Positions 17,701-26,792 are shown, counted from the first letter of the stretch. The stretch: 64,000 nucleotides of DNA from Neoalteromonas facilis (GCF_002807665.1 NZ_PEAY01000001.1:434001-498000); one strand, 5' to 3'. Made by a program: numbers and translations. The notes: generated by a model from the sequence alone, not told the origin.

Positions 17701-19597
17701 TTTCCATGTCAAAATCTTGCACGCGTTTATGCAACATTTTGAAATCCATAATCCAGTTAACGTTACCTTCAGCACACGTCACACGATAGGGGCTTTCATC
17801 AATAACACGAAGACCGAAGTTTTCTAGCATCGGTAATACGTCAGACAAGTGGATAGGCTCATCCTTATGGAAAAGCTTTAATTTAACCACATCGCTGTTT
17901 GATGGCTCTTCTTGAGGTCGATAGAACAACATATCGAGCTTGTTGTCATCGCCTAACAATTCGAGTCGCTCAATATCAACAAGTGCAGCACTAGGTAAGT
18001 TTGATTCTGTGTAGCTACGCGAGAAAGCGTTTGCATAACGTTGCTGTAACGCTTTACCTGCCGCCTCTCCATGGGCAGATACAATTGCGCTTGCTAGACG
18101 ATCATTCCAGGTTTTCGTCAGTTCTATAATATTATTTTCAATTTCCTTCACATCGTATTCCACGTTGTTATCTTTTACTCGCGTAATGTAATGCGTACGC
18201 GCATAAACTGACTCAGAGAAATACGTAGTGAATTCCACGTCTTCCTCGCTACCAAACGCTAGTTTCAATAGTGCCTGTGTTTCCTTACGCAATGCCGTGT
18301 TGTACTTTTCTCTCGGTACAAACACCATACAAGAAATAAAGCGGCCGAAACTTTCTTTGCGCATAAACAAACGCGTAATACCGCGTTCCTGCATTTGGAA
18401 AATGCCCAGGATAATACTGGTTAATTCAGCGTCCGTACTCTGTAGGATTTCATCGCGCGGGTAGGTCTCGATAATATTAACGAACGCTTTATATGCGTGG
18501 GTACCCGGCTCAAGACCAGACAAGCTGCATACGCGTTGGATCTTTTCTCTTAGTACCGGAATTTGAGTGGCACTTGCATTGTAGAAAGATGCCGAATAGA
18601 GACCGATAAAACGGTGCTCGCCTACCACCTCACCTTTATCGTTAAATTCTTTTACGCCTACATAGTCCATATGAGCAGGACGGTGAACGCGCGAACGTGT
18701 ATTGGTTTTGGTCAGAATAAAAGGGTCCTGACTCAATGCAGCACGTTGTGCACTAGAAGCCATTTTTGAAATCAAACGCTCACGCTCTGTCTTAGAGTTT
18801 TTCATTAACCCTAAACTGGTGTCGTTCTCTGGCACCCAGCGATGATCACCTTTAATCGCTTTAACTTGGTAATAGCGATACCCCATCAAAGTAAAGTTGT
18901 GATCGCCTAACCACTCAAGGAACGTTAACGCTTGTTTCTTTACTTCCGTGTTACTAATTCCCGCCTTACCATTCGCTATCAAGTCTATGACGGTATCAAT
19001 CTTATCGCGCATAGGTTGCCAATCGGTTACGGCTAAGAAAACCTCATCAACAACAGAGTGCAATTCGTTAGTTAATGCTTTAACGGCCTGTTGAGAATTT
19101 TGCCTATCGATTTCAATCAGTAAAACGGTTTGCTTAACAGCGCTGTCTTTTTTAGCCTTGGGCGGATTGTCAAAGAATTCTGTAACACAGTTATTCGCAT
19201 CTCTTCGCAATGAGATTGGGCTGTGTAATAGCAAGTGCGCAGAAATTTCCATTCGATTTAATGCCATCCGCACTGAATCAACTAGAAATGGCATGTCATT
19301 GACAATGATTTCAACAATCGTGTGGCTGCTATGCCAACCGTGTTTTGAAATCTCAGGATTAAATACTCGGATAGTAGGCTTCACAGCGTCGTAGCGCTCA
19401 AATTGGTGCCAAAGGCTAAGTGCAGCACCATATAAATCACTATCGTTGCGGTCTTCTAGGTCGTCGGCCGCCATATTTGAGTACAAGCGCTGCGCGAATT
19501 GCTTGACCAATTTAGAAAACGCAGCGTCGACGTTTTTGTCGATTAATTTATAAACATTTTCGAGGAGTACAGAGTGAGGCTTTGTGGCGAATGTCAT
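14750..19597 (-). CDS. gdhB: Large NAD-specific glutamate dehydrogenase
   Basis: A 1615-residue enzyme of the 180-kDa NAD-GDH class, which oxidises glutamate to 2-oxoglutarate and ammonia and serves catabolism. The long N-terminal half is regulatory (ACT-like segments in this family). The catalytic core begins near residue 800 with LRGGKVARGGLRWSDR, QQVKNTVIVPVGAKGGFV containing the substrate Lys, and the Rossmann part with CIGVGDMAGDVFGNGML and KIVGEGGNLGLTQLGR. The C-terminal tail of several hundred residues is usual for the class. AAAGG precedes the ATG. It stands alone, with a 16-bp palindrome in its leader and a strong terminator. Confidence 0.95.
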   Translation of the reverse strand: MTFATKPHSVLLENVYKLIDKNVDAAFSKLVKQFAQRLYSNMAADDLEDRNDSDLYGAALSLWHQFERYDAVKPTIRVFNPEISKHGWHSSHTIVEIIVNDMPFLVDSVRMALNRMEISAHLLLHSPISLRRDANNCVTEFFDNPPKAKKDSAVKQTVLLIEIDRQNSQQAVKALTNELHSVVDEVFLAVTDWQPMRDKIDTVIDLIANGKAGISNTEVKKQALTFLEWLGDHNFTLMGYRYYQVKAIKGDHRWVPENDTSLGLMKNSKTERERLISKMASSAQRAALSQDPFILTKTNTRSRVHRPAHMDYVGVKEFNDKGEVVGEHRFIGLYSASFYNASATQIPVLREKIQRVCSLSGLEPGTHAYKAFVNIIETYPRDEILQSTDAELTSIILGIFQMQERGITRLFMRKESFGRFISCMVFVPREKYNTALRKETQALLKLAFGSEEDVEFTTYFSESVYARTHYITRVKDNNVEYDVKEIENNIIELTKTWNDRLASAIVSAHGEAAGKALQQRYANAFSRSYTESNLPSAALVDIERLELLGDDNKLDMLFYRPQEEPSNSDVVKLKLFHKDEPIHLSDVLPMLENFGLRVIDESPYRVTCAEGNVNWIMDFKMLHKRVQDFDMETAQSLFQTAFSQVWSNQLEDDGFNRLILGANLTGRKVTILRAYAKYMKQIGTSFSHDYIASTLAAYPTIAECLVNYFDLQFNPAIKRNAKKSESLLADIETHLDKVSNLDDDRIIRRYLDLIKATLRTNFFQSDEQGKPKSYVSFKMLPEMIPDMPLPLPKFEIFVYSPKVEGVHLRGGKVARGGLRWSDRQEDFRTEILGLVKAQQVKNTVIVPVGAKGGFVCKNLPTDQGRQAIFEAGQDCYRTFIRSLLDITDNIVDGNIVHPKDVVRLDEDDPYLVVAADKGTATFSDIANGISEEYNFWLGDAFASGGSIGYDHKKMGITARGGWESVKRHFREIGIDCQTTDFTCIGVGDMAGDVFGNGMLLSEHTRIIAAFNHMHIFFDPDPDAASSYKERKRLFENPSLSWDDYDRSLISKGGGIFERSAKSIKLTPEMKKWLGTRQVAMPPNELIHNILKMEVDLLWNGGIGTYVKGSKESHSDVGDRANDSLRVNGKDLRAKIVGEGGNLGLTQLGRIEFASNGGRVNTDFIDNVGGVDCSDNEVNIKILLNALVNDGELTVKQRNKLLYDMTDDVASIVLQDCYRQTLSISITERAGGSLIKEQLRFIHGLEREGALNRELEFIPNDEEVSDRLAQDRGFTRPELSVLIAYGKMVLKDQLNTPDITENPYYDRLLVNAFPLVLRKKFAKQMQNHPLRREIIATKLTNEIVNDMGLNYMFRIQEETGATVAEVAIAYSIVKSIFGIGDLWQAIEQLDNKVPADVQLGMLEQARRTIRRASRWYLRHGNMGLGIEEAIAQYSDVYKDLRENLPEYLVPEEYKQVEHAAEKLIGQGVPEDIARSVASFSNMFCALDLAQIAQTDKRGNAIAAKLYYQLGSELELHWFLEQINNQSVSNHWQALARASYREELDWQQRSITNSLLMNAPNEKKAEVILQQWMDANEVLLQRWYHMMSEFKTSTTHDFAKFSVALRELMLLSVKANH

Positions 19598-19616
19598 TCG
19601 TTAACCTTTATTATTG

Positions 19617-19632
19617 TCTCGCTAGCGCGAGA
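19617..19632. promoter_or_regulatory. Palindrome in the NAD-GDH leader
   Basis: TCTCGCTAGCGCGAGA: 6-base arms TCTCGC / GCGAGA around TAGC, 20-35 bases before the GDH start. It could be an operator or a small leader hairpin near the ribosome-binding site. No regulator can be assigned. Confidence 0.35.
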
Positions 19633-19746
19633 TCATGTTTAAATACAACGCATTAGGCGCCTATTTTCACTAAATCTCGACGCTTTGAAAAGCGATAATT
19701 TAACGATTAATTTACACTTTAGATAACTATGCAAATTAAGCAATAA

Positions 19747-19769
19747 AAAAGGGCATATTATGCCCTTTT
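19747..19769 (-). terminator. Terminator of the RND transporter gene
   Basis: 10-bp stem AAAAGGGCAT / ATGCCCTTTT with an ATT loop, followed on the minus strand by a T run, 29 bases after the stop of the MMPL/RND gene. Confidence 0.88.
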
Positions 19770-19797
19770 CTTATCTATTTATGCTTAAAAAACTGGT

Positions 19798-22134
19798 CTA
19801 TCCATTGGTATCGCACTCTTTGCTGCGACTAAACCACAGTAAGCGAGCAATGGCAGGGAGTACCACAATAGCCCCAAGCATATTCACGACAAACATGAAG
19901 GTTAACAATATTCCCATATCCATCTGGAATTTAAGCGCTGAGAACACCCATGTACTAACGCCAACCGCTAACGTAATACCGGTGAACAAAACGGCACTGC
20001 CGCGCTCTTTCAATGCATCTAAATACGCATCTTCCACTGAAGCGCCCTGCTTCAATCGTGCACTCATGGTAGACAATATGTAGATGCCATAATCGACACC
20101 AATACCCACACCTAATGCGATGACTGGCAAAGTCGAAACCGTTAGGCCAATTTCAAGCAATGTCATTAACGCTTGCGCAAGAACCGACACAACGTACAAC
20201 GGAATTACCACTGAAAGTGTTGACCTCAATGACCTAAAGCTCAACAGACACAGGAAAATAACCGCGCCAAACACATAAATCATCATAGGATCTTGTGCCG
20301 CATCAACCGCTTCATTCGTTGCCGCCATTACACCGACTGGGCCTGATGCCAACTTAAATTTAAGCTCATCGGTTTCAAATTCTTGGCCATAGGCTTTAAC
20401 CGCATCTACAACACGAGAAATCGTTTCGGCTTTGTGATCTTCCATAAATAGGATGACAGGCATCACCGAGCAATCACCATTAAGTAAGCCAGATGACGTT
20501 GGTACACGGCTAATAGCCTGAACCAAGGTTTGTTGGTTACGCGGTAATGTTTGCCACTTAATATTACCTTCGTTATAACCAGAGTTTACTATTTTCGCTA
20601 CTGACGCCAAAGATACTGTCGACTGAACACCATTAACGTTTTCCATTCGCCATTGGAAGTCATCAATGGCTGACATTACCTCATAAGAGGTACAGGCTTC
20701 AGGATTGGTCTCTACAATAACGGAAATATAATCGACCGTGATTTCGTAGCGGTCGGTAATTAAAAATGTGTCCTGATTGTATCGACTGTACTCATGCAGG
20801 GCTGGAGCACCGGCATGTAGGTCGCCAATTTTCATATTTTGCGACTGAACATAACCCAATACAAATAACAGCGCTGTCACTAACACAATCGAAATTGCCG
20901 TGCCTTTACGAGAACAAGATGCAACAGCATTCCAAAAACGATCGGCTCTATTTTCTTTCCCAGCAAATTTTTGCTTGTACTTATCACCTAGTGTTAAATA
21001 CGACATCAATACCGGCAACAATAACAAGTTAGTGAAGATAATAACGGCTACGCCCATACTGGCCGTAATCGCGAGCTCTCGAATAATACCGATATCAATG
21101 ACTAACAAAGTCATAAACCCAACGGTATCTGATAACAGAGCAATACCACCAGGAATAAGCAATACTCTGAATGCGTCTTTTGCGGCTTGGAACACAGACA
21201 AACCAGCAACAACATCCTTACCCACAGAGTTAATCATTTGTACGCCGTGAGAAACACCGATCGCGAATACCAGGAATGGTACTAAAATCGACATTGGATC
21301 TAGGCCAAACCCAAGCACCGTTAGCAATCCTAATTGCCATATCACGGCAATGATTGAACACAGCAATGGTAAAAATGTCAGCATTAGTGATTTACAGAAG
21401 AAATAAACCATAAACGCAGTAATGACGATAGCGATAGCAAAGAACAACAATACATCTTTTGCGCCCTCCGCTACGTCTCCAATCATCTTCGCAAAGCCGA
21501 TGATATGAATAGAAATCTTATCATTCTCATATTGCCCTCTGAGCTTTTCTTCTAGCTCTCCTGCAATTGCGAGTGTATCCAGTGGCTCCCCTGTTTCAGG
21601 GTCAAGATCTAATAGTTGAGCCGTCACCATGGCACAACTGTAATCATCAGATACCTGACGGCCTACAATTTTTGCTTTCTCAATATTTGCAGCAACGAGA
21701 TCCAAAGCAGATTGATTCTTAGAGTTAAAATCCGCGGGAATCACTGGGCCGCCCGCAAAACCACCTTCGACTATTTCAGTGAAACGCGTAGAGGGCGCAA
21801 ATAGGGAAACCACCAATGAGCGATCAACGCCATTGATGAAAAACAGTTGGTCATGGACATTTTTAAGTGTGTCGAAAAAGTTTGTATTAAAAATGTTGCC
21901 GTTTTTATCACACACAGAAACCAATATGTTATTGGCACCACCGAAATCCTTTCGATGTTCCATATAGGTTTTCATGTACTCATGATTTAACGGAATATTT
22001 TTTTCGAATCCAGCATCCAATTTTAACTGGGTTGCGCTGTACAGGAGCCCTACCGTTATCAATGAGAAAATGGCAATAACTACGCCTCGATTATTAAAAA
22101 CCAGGCGCTCAAGGAAGTGACTAATTGCTGACAT
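19798..22134 (-). CDS. MMPL/RND-type inner-membrane transporter
   Basis: A 778-residue member of the MMPL/HpnN branch of the RND superfamily. A first transmembrane helix (about 15-35) is followed by a large periplasmic loop, then a helix bundle with AIVITAFMVYFFCKSLMLTFLPLLCS. A second copy of this plan begins about residue 410, with a loop and five helices including ALGVGIGVDYGIYIL and VNMLGAIVVLPAIARLLWF. About 12 helices in all, the usual proton-driven design. Family members move lipids and other hydrophobic compounds. It is the last gene of the DUF1302-DUF1329-YCF48-RND cluster, 8 bp after the YCF48 gene. No membrane-fusion or TolC partner is present, so the barrel and YCF48 proteins may fill those roles. 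Confidence 0.9.
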   Translation of the reverse strand: MSAISHFLERLVFNNRGVVIAIFSLITVGLLYSATQLKLDAGFEKNIPLNHEYMKTYMEHRKDFGGANNILVSVCDKNGNIFNTNFFDTLKNVHDQLFFINGVDRSLVVSLFAPSTRFTEIVEGGFAGGPVIPADFNSKNQSALDLVAANIEKAKIVGRQVSDDYSCAMVTAQLLDLDPETGEPLDTLAIAGELEEKLRGQYENDKISIHIIGFAKMIGDVAEGAKDVLLFFAIAIVITAFMVYFFCKSLMLTFLPLLCSIIAVIWQLGLLTVLGFGLDPMSILVPFLVFAIGVSHGVQMINSVGKDVVAGLSVFQAAKDAFRVLLIPGGIALLSDTVGFMTLLVIDIGIIRELAITASMGVAVIIFTNLLLLPVLMSYLTLGDKYKQKFAGKENRADRFWNAVASCSRKGTAISIVLVTALLFVLGYVQSQNMKIGDLHAGAPALHEYSRYNQDTFLITDRYEITVDYISVIVETNPEACTSYEVMSAIDDFQWRMENVNGVQSTVSLASVAKIVNSGYNEGNIKWQTLPRNQQTLVQAISRVPTSSGLLNGDCSVMPVILFMEDHKAETISRVVDAVKAYGQEFETDELKFKLASGPVGVMAATNEAVDAAQDPMMIYVFGAVIFLCLLSFRSLRSTLSVVIPLYVVSVLAQALMTLLEIGLTVSTLPVIALGVGIGVDYGIYILSTMSARLKQGASVEDAYLDALKERGSAVLFTGITLAVGVSTWVFSALKFQMDMGILLTFMFVVNMLGAIVVLPAIARLLWFSRSKECDTNG

Positions 22135-22142
22135 AAGGCTTC

Positions 22143-23168
22143 CTACTTCAGAGTTAACGGATACAACCCATCTGCAGTGACTGCAGTGGCTGATTCATTT
22201 TTGGAAATCACAGTTGCTATGGCGCTTTTGCTAGGGATCTGCTGATATTTAACACCGTTTTCTCCGCAAGCACCGGAACTATTCGCTTGAAGTCTAGCAA
22301 TATCAACGGTTAAAACGGCACCATTATTCCCAACAATGAGAACATTGCCATCATCTGTCGGTATTATTGAGTTCAATGTAGCTGTGGTACAACTATCAAC
22401 CGCTGTCCACGCGTTATCACCATTGTGAACATACACCGCACCGCGTAGCCCTGCCGCTATCAATAAATCATCAGAAAGCTGACGAATATCAAAAAATGAG
22501 CCAGCATAATCTAATTCATATCTCTGCCATGAACGGCCTTGATCATCACTGTACGCTAGCAGGCCTGTCTCCCCTGCGGCGTAGAGTCTACCGTTATTTA
22601 AATACACACGATTAATGTGTGGCAGGATCGAGTTTAATTCTTGCTCATAAAAACTCTCGTCTTCCGCTTTAATTTCTTCTAAGTACTCAATGTCCAGTGG
22701 GTTCAAAAGCGACGCATGCAGTTCACTTGTCCATGTATCACCACCGTCTTCAGTACGGTAAAATAAGCCATAGGCACCGACAGATATGCCATGTGCTTCA
22801 TCAAAAAACAAAATATCAAGAAACGGACGTTCTAACTCAGGCTGATTTAACTGAACCTTCCAAGACTGCCCTTTGTCAGCACTAAACATTATTGTGGCAT
22901 CATGACCAGCCACGTAAACACTGTCGCCAATCGTATCCACTGCGGTCAATGTTGTCGTCAAAGGCATGTTAACTTGCTGAAAAGGAACCGTTGGAGACGA
23001 AGCAATTAATACGTGGCCTCGTTCGCCCACCACAACTGCAAAGTCCTTAGAAGAAGCATCCAGTAAAAGCGATTGCTCTACTAGAGGTGCTTGAAATGTA
23101 TCTGCCTGTGTAAAGGCGCTGAATTGGAGTAATATTCCGGCCCAAATTACCGAACGTTTCTTTATCAT
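22143..23168 (-). CDS. YCF48-like periplasmic beta-propeller protein
   Basis: A 341-residue exported protein. A signal peptide (IWAGILLQFSAFTQA) precedes repeated propeller blades with the YCF48/BNR-like pattern of a G-x-G turn followed by S-x-D-x-G-x-x-W: VGERGHVLIAS, AGHDATIMFSADKGQSW, VGAYGLFYRTEDGGDTW, AGETGLLAYSDDQGRSW, AGLRGAVYVHN, VGNNGAVLTVD. YCF48 (HCF136) itself is a photosystem II assembly factor. The related proteins found beside RND/DUF1329/DUF1302 genes are uncharacterised and may scaffold the complex in the periplasm. It is followed by the RND gene after 8 bp. A strong terminator hairpin lies just upstream of its start. Confidence 0.87.
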   Translation of the reverse strand: MIKKRSVIWAGILLQFSAFTQADTFQAPLVEQSLLLDASSKDFAVVVGERGHVLIASSPTVPFQQVNMPLTTTLTAVDTIGDSVYVAGHDATIMFSADKGQSWKVQLNQPELERPFLDILFFDEAHGISVGAYGLFYRTEDGGDTWTSELHASLLNPLDIEYLEEIKAEDESFYEQELNSILPHINRVYLNNGRLYAAGETGLLAYSDDQGRSWQRYELDYAGSFFDIRQLSDDLLIAAGLRGAVYVHNGDNAWTAVDSCTTATLNSIIPTDDGNVLIVGNNGAVLTVDIARLQANSSGACGENGVKYQQIPSKSAIATVISKNESATAVTADGLYPLTLK

Positions 23169-23182
23169 AATTTACCACTTAT

Positions 23183-23220
23183 AAAAAAACGGTTGGTGCT
23201 GCTCTCACAACACCAACCGT
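23183..23220 (-). terminator. Intercistronic terminator or attenuator (DUF1329 / YCF48)
   Basis: A perfect 10-bp stem ACGGTTGGTG / CACCAACCGT with a 12-base loop. On the minus strand it is followed directly by seven T residues. It lies between the DUF1329 stop (23238) and the YCF48 start (23168), inside an otherwise same-direction gene cluster. It should lower transcription of the YCF48 and RND genes relative to the two upstream genes. Confidence 0.85.
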
Positions 23221-23237
23221 CTTAAATGAAACGACTA

Positions 23238-24608
23238 TTAACGCTTGCCTTCGCGACGTAATGCAGAAGCTGTAAACTCTTTCTCGTCAGGACGAATTGT
23301 AAAGTCATACATACGCTCTTCATTATCTAGTCCAATTGCCAAATAACGGCGAGAGTTAAGGTCATGATATACATCAAGCGTAGACCAATGTGTTGGAACA
23401 TCATAATAATTTACACCATATGCTAACCCGACACGATAAAGTTCGCCACGGTTATCATACATATCAGCCACATGGATTTGCCAGCTGTCTTCATCAATGT
23501 AGAAAACGCGTTTTTGATAAACATGTCTAAACTCGTCTTTTAACGTCGCTTCAACTACCCAAACGCGGTGTTTTTCAAAGCGAGTCAAATCAGGGTTAAC
23601 GTGATTTGGCGAAAGAATATCAGCGTAGCTGACCTTATCGCTATGCAACTTATAGTTGTTGTATGCGATAAACAGCTCCTGCTTGCCTTTTAATTCCCAA
23701 TTGTAACGGTTAGGTGAACCATTAAACATATCGAAGTCATCAGTGGTTCTTAGGCCATCGGCTGCAGTTCCCGGCGTGTCATAAGCAATATTAGGCGCCA
23801 AACGTACACGACGTTGCCCAGTATTGTAGGTCCATGCTTTACGCGGTTCTTTTATTTGGTCAACCGTTTCGTGAACTAACAATGCAGTACCGGCCAGACG
23901 AGCTGGTTTGGTAACCTGTTGTTTAAACATAAACAAAATATTTTGTTCAAGTAACTGTTCAGGCGTAATGCCCGGTTTTGAATAGTTGATCAATAACTCT
24001 TCGTCAAAACCAATAACGTTGTAATCACCGCTTGCAGTTACCGCTGCCTGACCACCAAAACGTGCTACCGCTTCACCACGATAACGCAAAATATGGTTCC
24101 AAATGGCTTCCAAACCATCCTGAGGAATTGGGAATGGAATACCGATAGCAGCACCTGTAAGACCGTTACCACCGTCTAAAAGCTCTGCGCGAGTCGCATT
24201 GGCCTTAGTTGCATCGTAAATCGATTGAGGGTTAGAAGCCGTTCGACGTGTTTGATAAACAGGCATCCTGTAGGTATCAGGATACGTTTCAAACATTTTC
24301 TTTTGACCATCACTCAGCATGCTGCTGTATTCTTGATAGTTAGCTGCCGTTATTTCAAATAAGGGCTTATCTTCCGGAAACGGATCAATGTGAAAACCGC
24401 CCGGTACAAAGCCTGCCGGTGGAGTCGTTATACCACCAGTCCAAGCTGGGATAGAACCATCAGCGTTACCTGCTTTTTCTGCACCTAGCGGCGTTAATGA
24501 ATCGCCAAGTTTGGCAGCTTCATCTGCACTGACTTTGGCTAGCGTTGCGTGGCTGGACAGAGTTAGTGCCACTGCCGCTGCTAGCATTCCAAATTTTTTC
24601 ATCATCAT
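23238..24608 (-). CDS. DUF1329 periplasmic/outer-membrane protein
   Basis: A 456-residue DUF1329 protein with signal peptide MMMKKFGMLAAAVALTLSSHATLA and no lipobox cysteine. The mature N-terminus (VSADEAAKLGDSLTPLGAEKAGNADGSIPAWTGG) and the C-terminal block (VYQKRVFYIDEDSWQI, DMYDNRGELYRV) are characteristic of the family. From general knowledge the fold is LolB-like, suggesting that it binds lipid or another hydrophobic ligand. AGGAAGAAG precedes three consecutive ATG codons; the first is used here. It follows the DUF1302 gene by 8 bp, so the pair should be co-transcribed. Genes of this pair are common beside RND pumps in marine and soil proteobacteria, but their substrate is not established. 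Confidence 0.93.
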   Translation of the reverse strand: MMMKKFGMLAAAVALTLSSHATLAKVSADEAAKLGDSLTPLGAEKAGNADGSIPAWTGGITTPPAGFVPGGFHIDPFPEDKPLFEITAANYQEYSSMLSDGQKKMFETYPDTYRMPVYQTRRTASNPQSIYDATKANATRAELLDGGNGLTGAAIGIPFPIPQDGLEAIWNHILRYRGEAVARFGGQAAVTASGDYNVIGFDEELLINYSKPGITPEQLLEQNILFMFKQQVTKPARLAGTALLVHETVDQIKEPRKAWTYNTGQRRVRLAPNIAYDTPGTAADGLRTTDDFDMFNGSPNRYNWELKGKQELFIAYNNYKLHSDKVSYADILSPNHVNPDLTRFEKHRVWVVEATLKDEFRHVYQKRVFYIDEDSWQIHVADMYDNRGELYRVGLAYGVNYYDVPTHWSTLDVYHDLNSRRYLAIGLDNEERMYDFTIRPDEKEFTASALRREGKR

Positions 24609-24616
24609 ACTTCTTC

Positions 24617-26713
24617 CTAGATTGCGTACTTAATATTGAAAGACACGAAGTCACGGTCCGATAGCGGGTTCGCAGTACCTGAACCGTCCCAGAACGCATT
24701 GTAAGCTGCGCTAAATGACCAGCGATTTAGATAATCAAAGGTAAAGGTCACATTGGCCGATTTAACATCTTCAGTGAATAAGAATAATGGATTCGGCGTA
24801 GTACCATTTACATCGTGAGAGAACGTAACGCGCGTACGCAGGTTAACACCTGAGAAAATATTATTATGGTCAGCTACCGCTAATAATCGGTAACCCCAAG
24901 CAGTAGATGTTGCGAACTCATTCGTCTCAGGACCATTAGAAAGACCAATGTGCAAACCTTCACGATAGTTTAGAGAACCATCAGGATAAAAAGTAGGCTC
25001 TAGTGAAGGGGTACGCGCTGTTCCAGGCGTTTCTAAACGAATAACGTTTTGGTCAGGCATATCCAAAATGCTCACAACACCCACTTCACCCAAAAGAATG
25101 AAGTTGTCTGTACCCAGCACTGGGCCGAATACATGTGAAGCCGTCATCTGCGCCTGTACAGTGTCTGAATATAAAACAGCATCTACAATGCCACCAGGTG
25201 CGACTGTGCGACCAGTATTGGCGTATTGTGAAATGCCTGCCAAGTCAGGGCGTGCCACCTGAGATGGAACACCAGCAGCCGCTAATTGCTCAGGCATTGC
25301 AGCATACAACAACTCTACATCGTCCATCTGCAAAGGCTCATCCTGACGATAAGCAATCTCACCCGCCAACGCTGTTGTGCCTACGTTAGTATTGAAACTA
25401 AAACCGTATAATTTAATGTCTTCAGGATACACGAACACTGCTTCTGCAAATGTGTTCAAGTTTGTGACGTTATGGCGGTTGATTTCAGGCGTCGATGCTA
25501 AATAAGCTAGATCTCGCTGAATTCCTGCAGCGGTAAAGTCAGAAGCAATACCGTTAATCAGAGGACGTTGGCTATGGTAATTAATGTGGTATAAACCTAA
25601 TTCAGTACCATTAAGCTCTTCAGCAAAATAGCCAATTTTTATACCGTATTGGCCTTGATCATCTGCGTCCTGATGCGCATCGTCACTCCAGCCTCGAAGC
25701 CCCACTTTGGTACTATAAGACAACAAAGCACCAGTTAATTCTGCAGGGTTAACACCTGATCTCAACGCGTCACCTAAACGATTCATTTCGGTCAGTAAGT
25801 GGTCTAGATCGATGTCTGGGTTACCAGTAAAGCCCAACTGAATATTATTTTTCTGGCCACCCTCGCCGGCAAAGTCAGTCGTAGCAAAATAACTTCCAGC
25901 AACAGGCAGTAAGCTCTTTTCCCACTCGTATTGATAGTAGGCCGACAAACTTAGATTGTCCGTCACACCCAAAGATGCAAACACCATCCCTACCGGAATA
26001 AATACTTCTTTTAACTCAGCACCTGGTGCACGTGCGCGTGTAACGTCAACAGGGTTAGTCGTATTAATACCATGTTGGATAAATGTACTTTCACCCCAGC
26101 TTACAACCTGGTCACCAATACGAAGAGATAAAGGCATGTCACCAACCCAAATATCGGCATAGGCGAATGCATCTAACAAACGAATGTCTGCACATAATTC
26201 ATTACGCGCTTCTGGGTCACCACATAAATCAACTTCTTTACCCGTGATTGGGTTTGACCATGAACGACTACCGTTCAGTAGTTCGAAATCATAAAAATAG
26301 AAACCACGCGCAAAGAAACCGTAATCGCCGTTTCTAATATCGAGTTCGTGTAGGCCGCTTACCTGAGTAGAGAATGCATCGCCTTGGTCAAACGCTAAGT
26401 TACCCAAATCACCGTTGGTGCTGTACGACCCCATGCCATTGGAAATCGCCCATACGTCAGCAGATGGATATATTACGTTAGTGGCTGCGTTGTATCCGCT
26501 CCAATCAAACATAGGTAAATTACTATTACCAATAAGTGAGCGGTCTCGCTTCTCAGCACGAATACTGGTTGCTAACGTAAAGTTTGAATCAAGATTGATT
26601 TCAAAGTCACCTAACTCCCATGTTTTCGCACTTACCGTGCTGGAACCCGCTATAAGAGCAGCGATACCAATGGCGAGAGGTGTTCTTTTGAATGCACTAG
26701 GCCTGTTTGTCAT
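24617..26713 (-). CDS. DUF1302 outer-membrane barrel protein
   Basis: A 698-residue DUF1302 protein, first gene of the envelope cluster. A signal peptide (about 1-29, ending SSTVSA) is followed by WELGDFEINLDSNFTLATSIR, the family's opening strand. The rest alternates polar and hydrophobic residues with many aromatic girdle positions, as in a large outer-membrane beta-barrel. A conserved LRIGDQVVSWGESTF block lies at about residue 200. The end (DFVSFNIKYAI) looks like a terminal barrel strand. Presumed role: porin-like passage or insertion of a hydrophobic substrate working with DUF1329 and the RND pump; the substrate is unknown. The 168 bp upstream hold repeated half-sites that may bind a regulator. 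Confidence 0.9.
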   Translation of the reverse strand: MTNRPSAFKRTPLAIGIAALIAGSSTVSAKTWELGDFEINLDSNFTLATSIRAEKRDRSLIGNSNLPMFDWSGYNAATNVIYPSADVWAISNGMGSYSTNGDLGNLAFDQGDAFSTQVSGLHELDIRNGDYGFFARGFYFYDFELLNGSRSWSNPITGKEVDLCGDPEARNELCADIRLLDAFAYADIWVGDMPLSLRIGDQVVSWGESTFIQHGINTTNPVDVTRARAPGAELKEVFIPVGMVFASLGVTDNLSLSAYYQYEWEKSLLPVAGSYFATTDFAGEGGQKNNIQLGFTGNPDIDLDHLLTEMNRLGDALRSGVNPAELTGALLSYSTKVGLRGWSDDAHQDADDQGQYGIKIGYFAEELNGTELGLYHINYHSQRPLINGIASDFTAAGIQRDLAYLASTPEINRHNVTNLNTFAEAVFVYPEDIKLYGFSFNTNVGTTALAGEIAYRQDEPLQMDDVELLYAAMPEQLAAAGVPSQVARPDLAGISQYANTGRTVAPGGIVDAVLYSDTVQAQMTASHVFGPVLGTDNFILLGEVGVVSILDMPDQNVIRLETPGTARTPSLEPTFYPDGSLNYREGLHIGLSNGPETNEFATSTAWGYRLLAVADHNNIFSGVNLRTRVTFSHDVNGTTPNPLFLFTEDVKSANVTFTFDYLNRWSFSAAYNAFWDGSGTANPLSDRDFVSFNIKYAI

Positions 26714-26792
26714 CGTTTTTATTCTCCTGAGCCTTTAACAAAAGTTAACGGCATTAAGACCATATGTAGACTGATTAACAAAATGATTACAT

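Noticed and set aside
14750-19597. Long open frames on the opposite strand of the GDH gene
   Set aside because: Several frames of 60-90 codons exist on the other strand, but they follow the codon pattern of the real gene and lack ribosome-binding sites and family resemblance.
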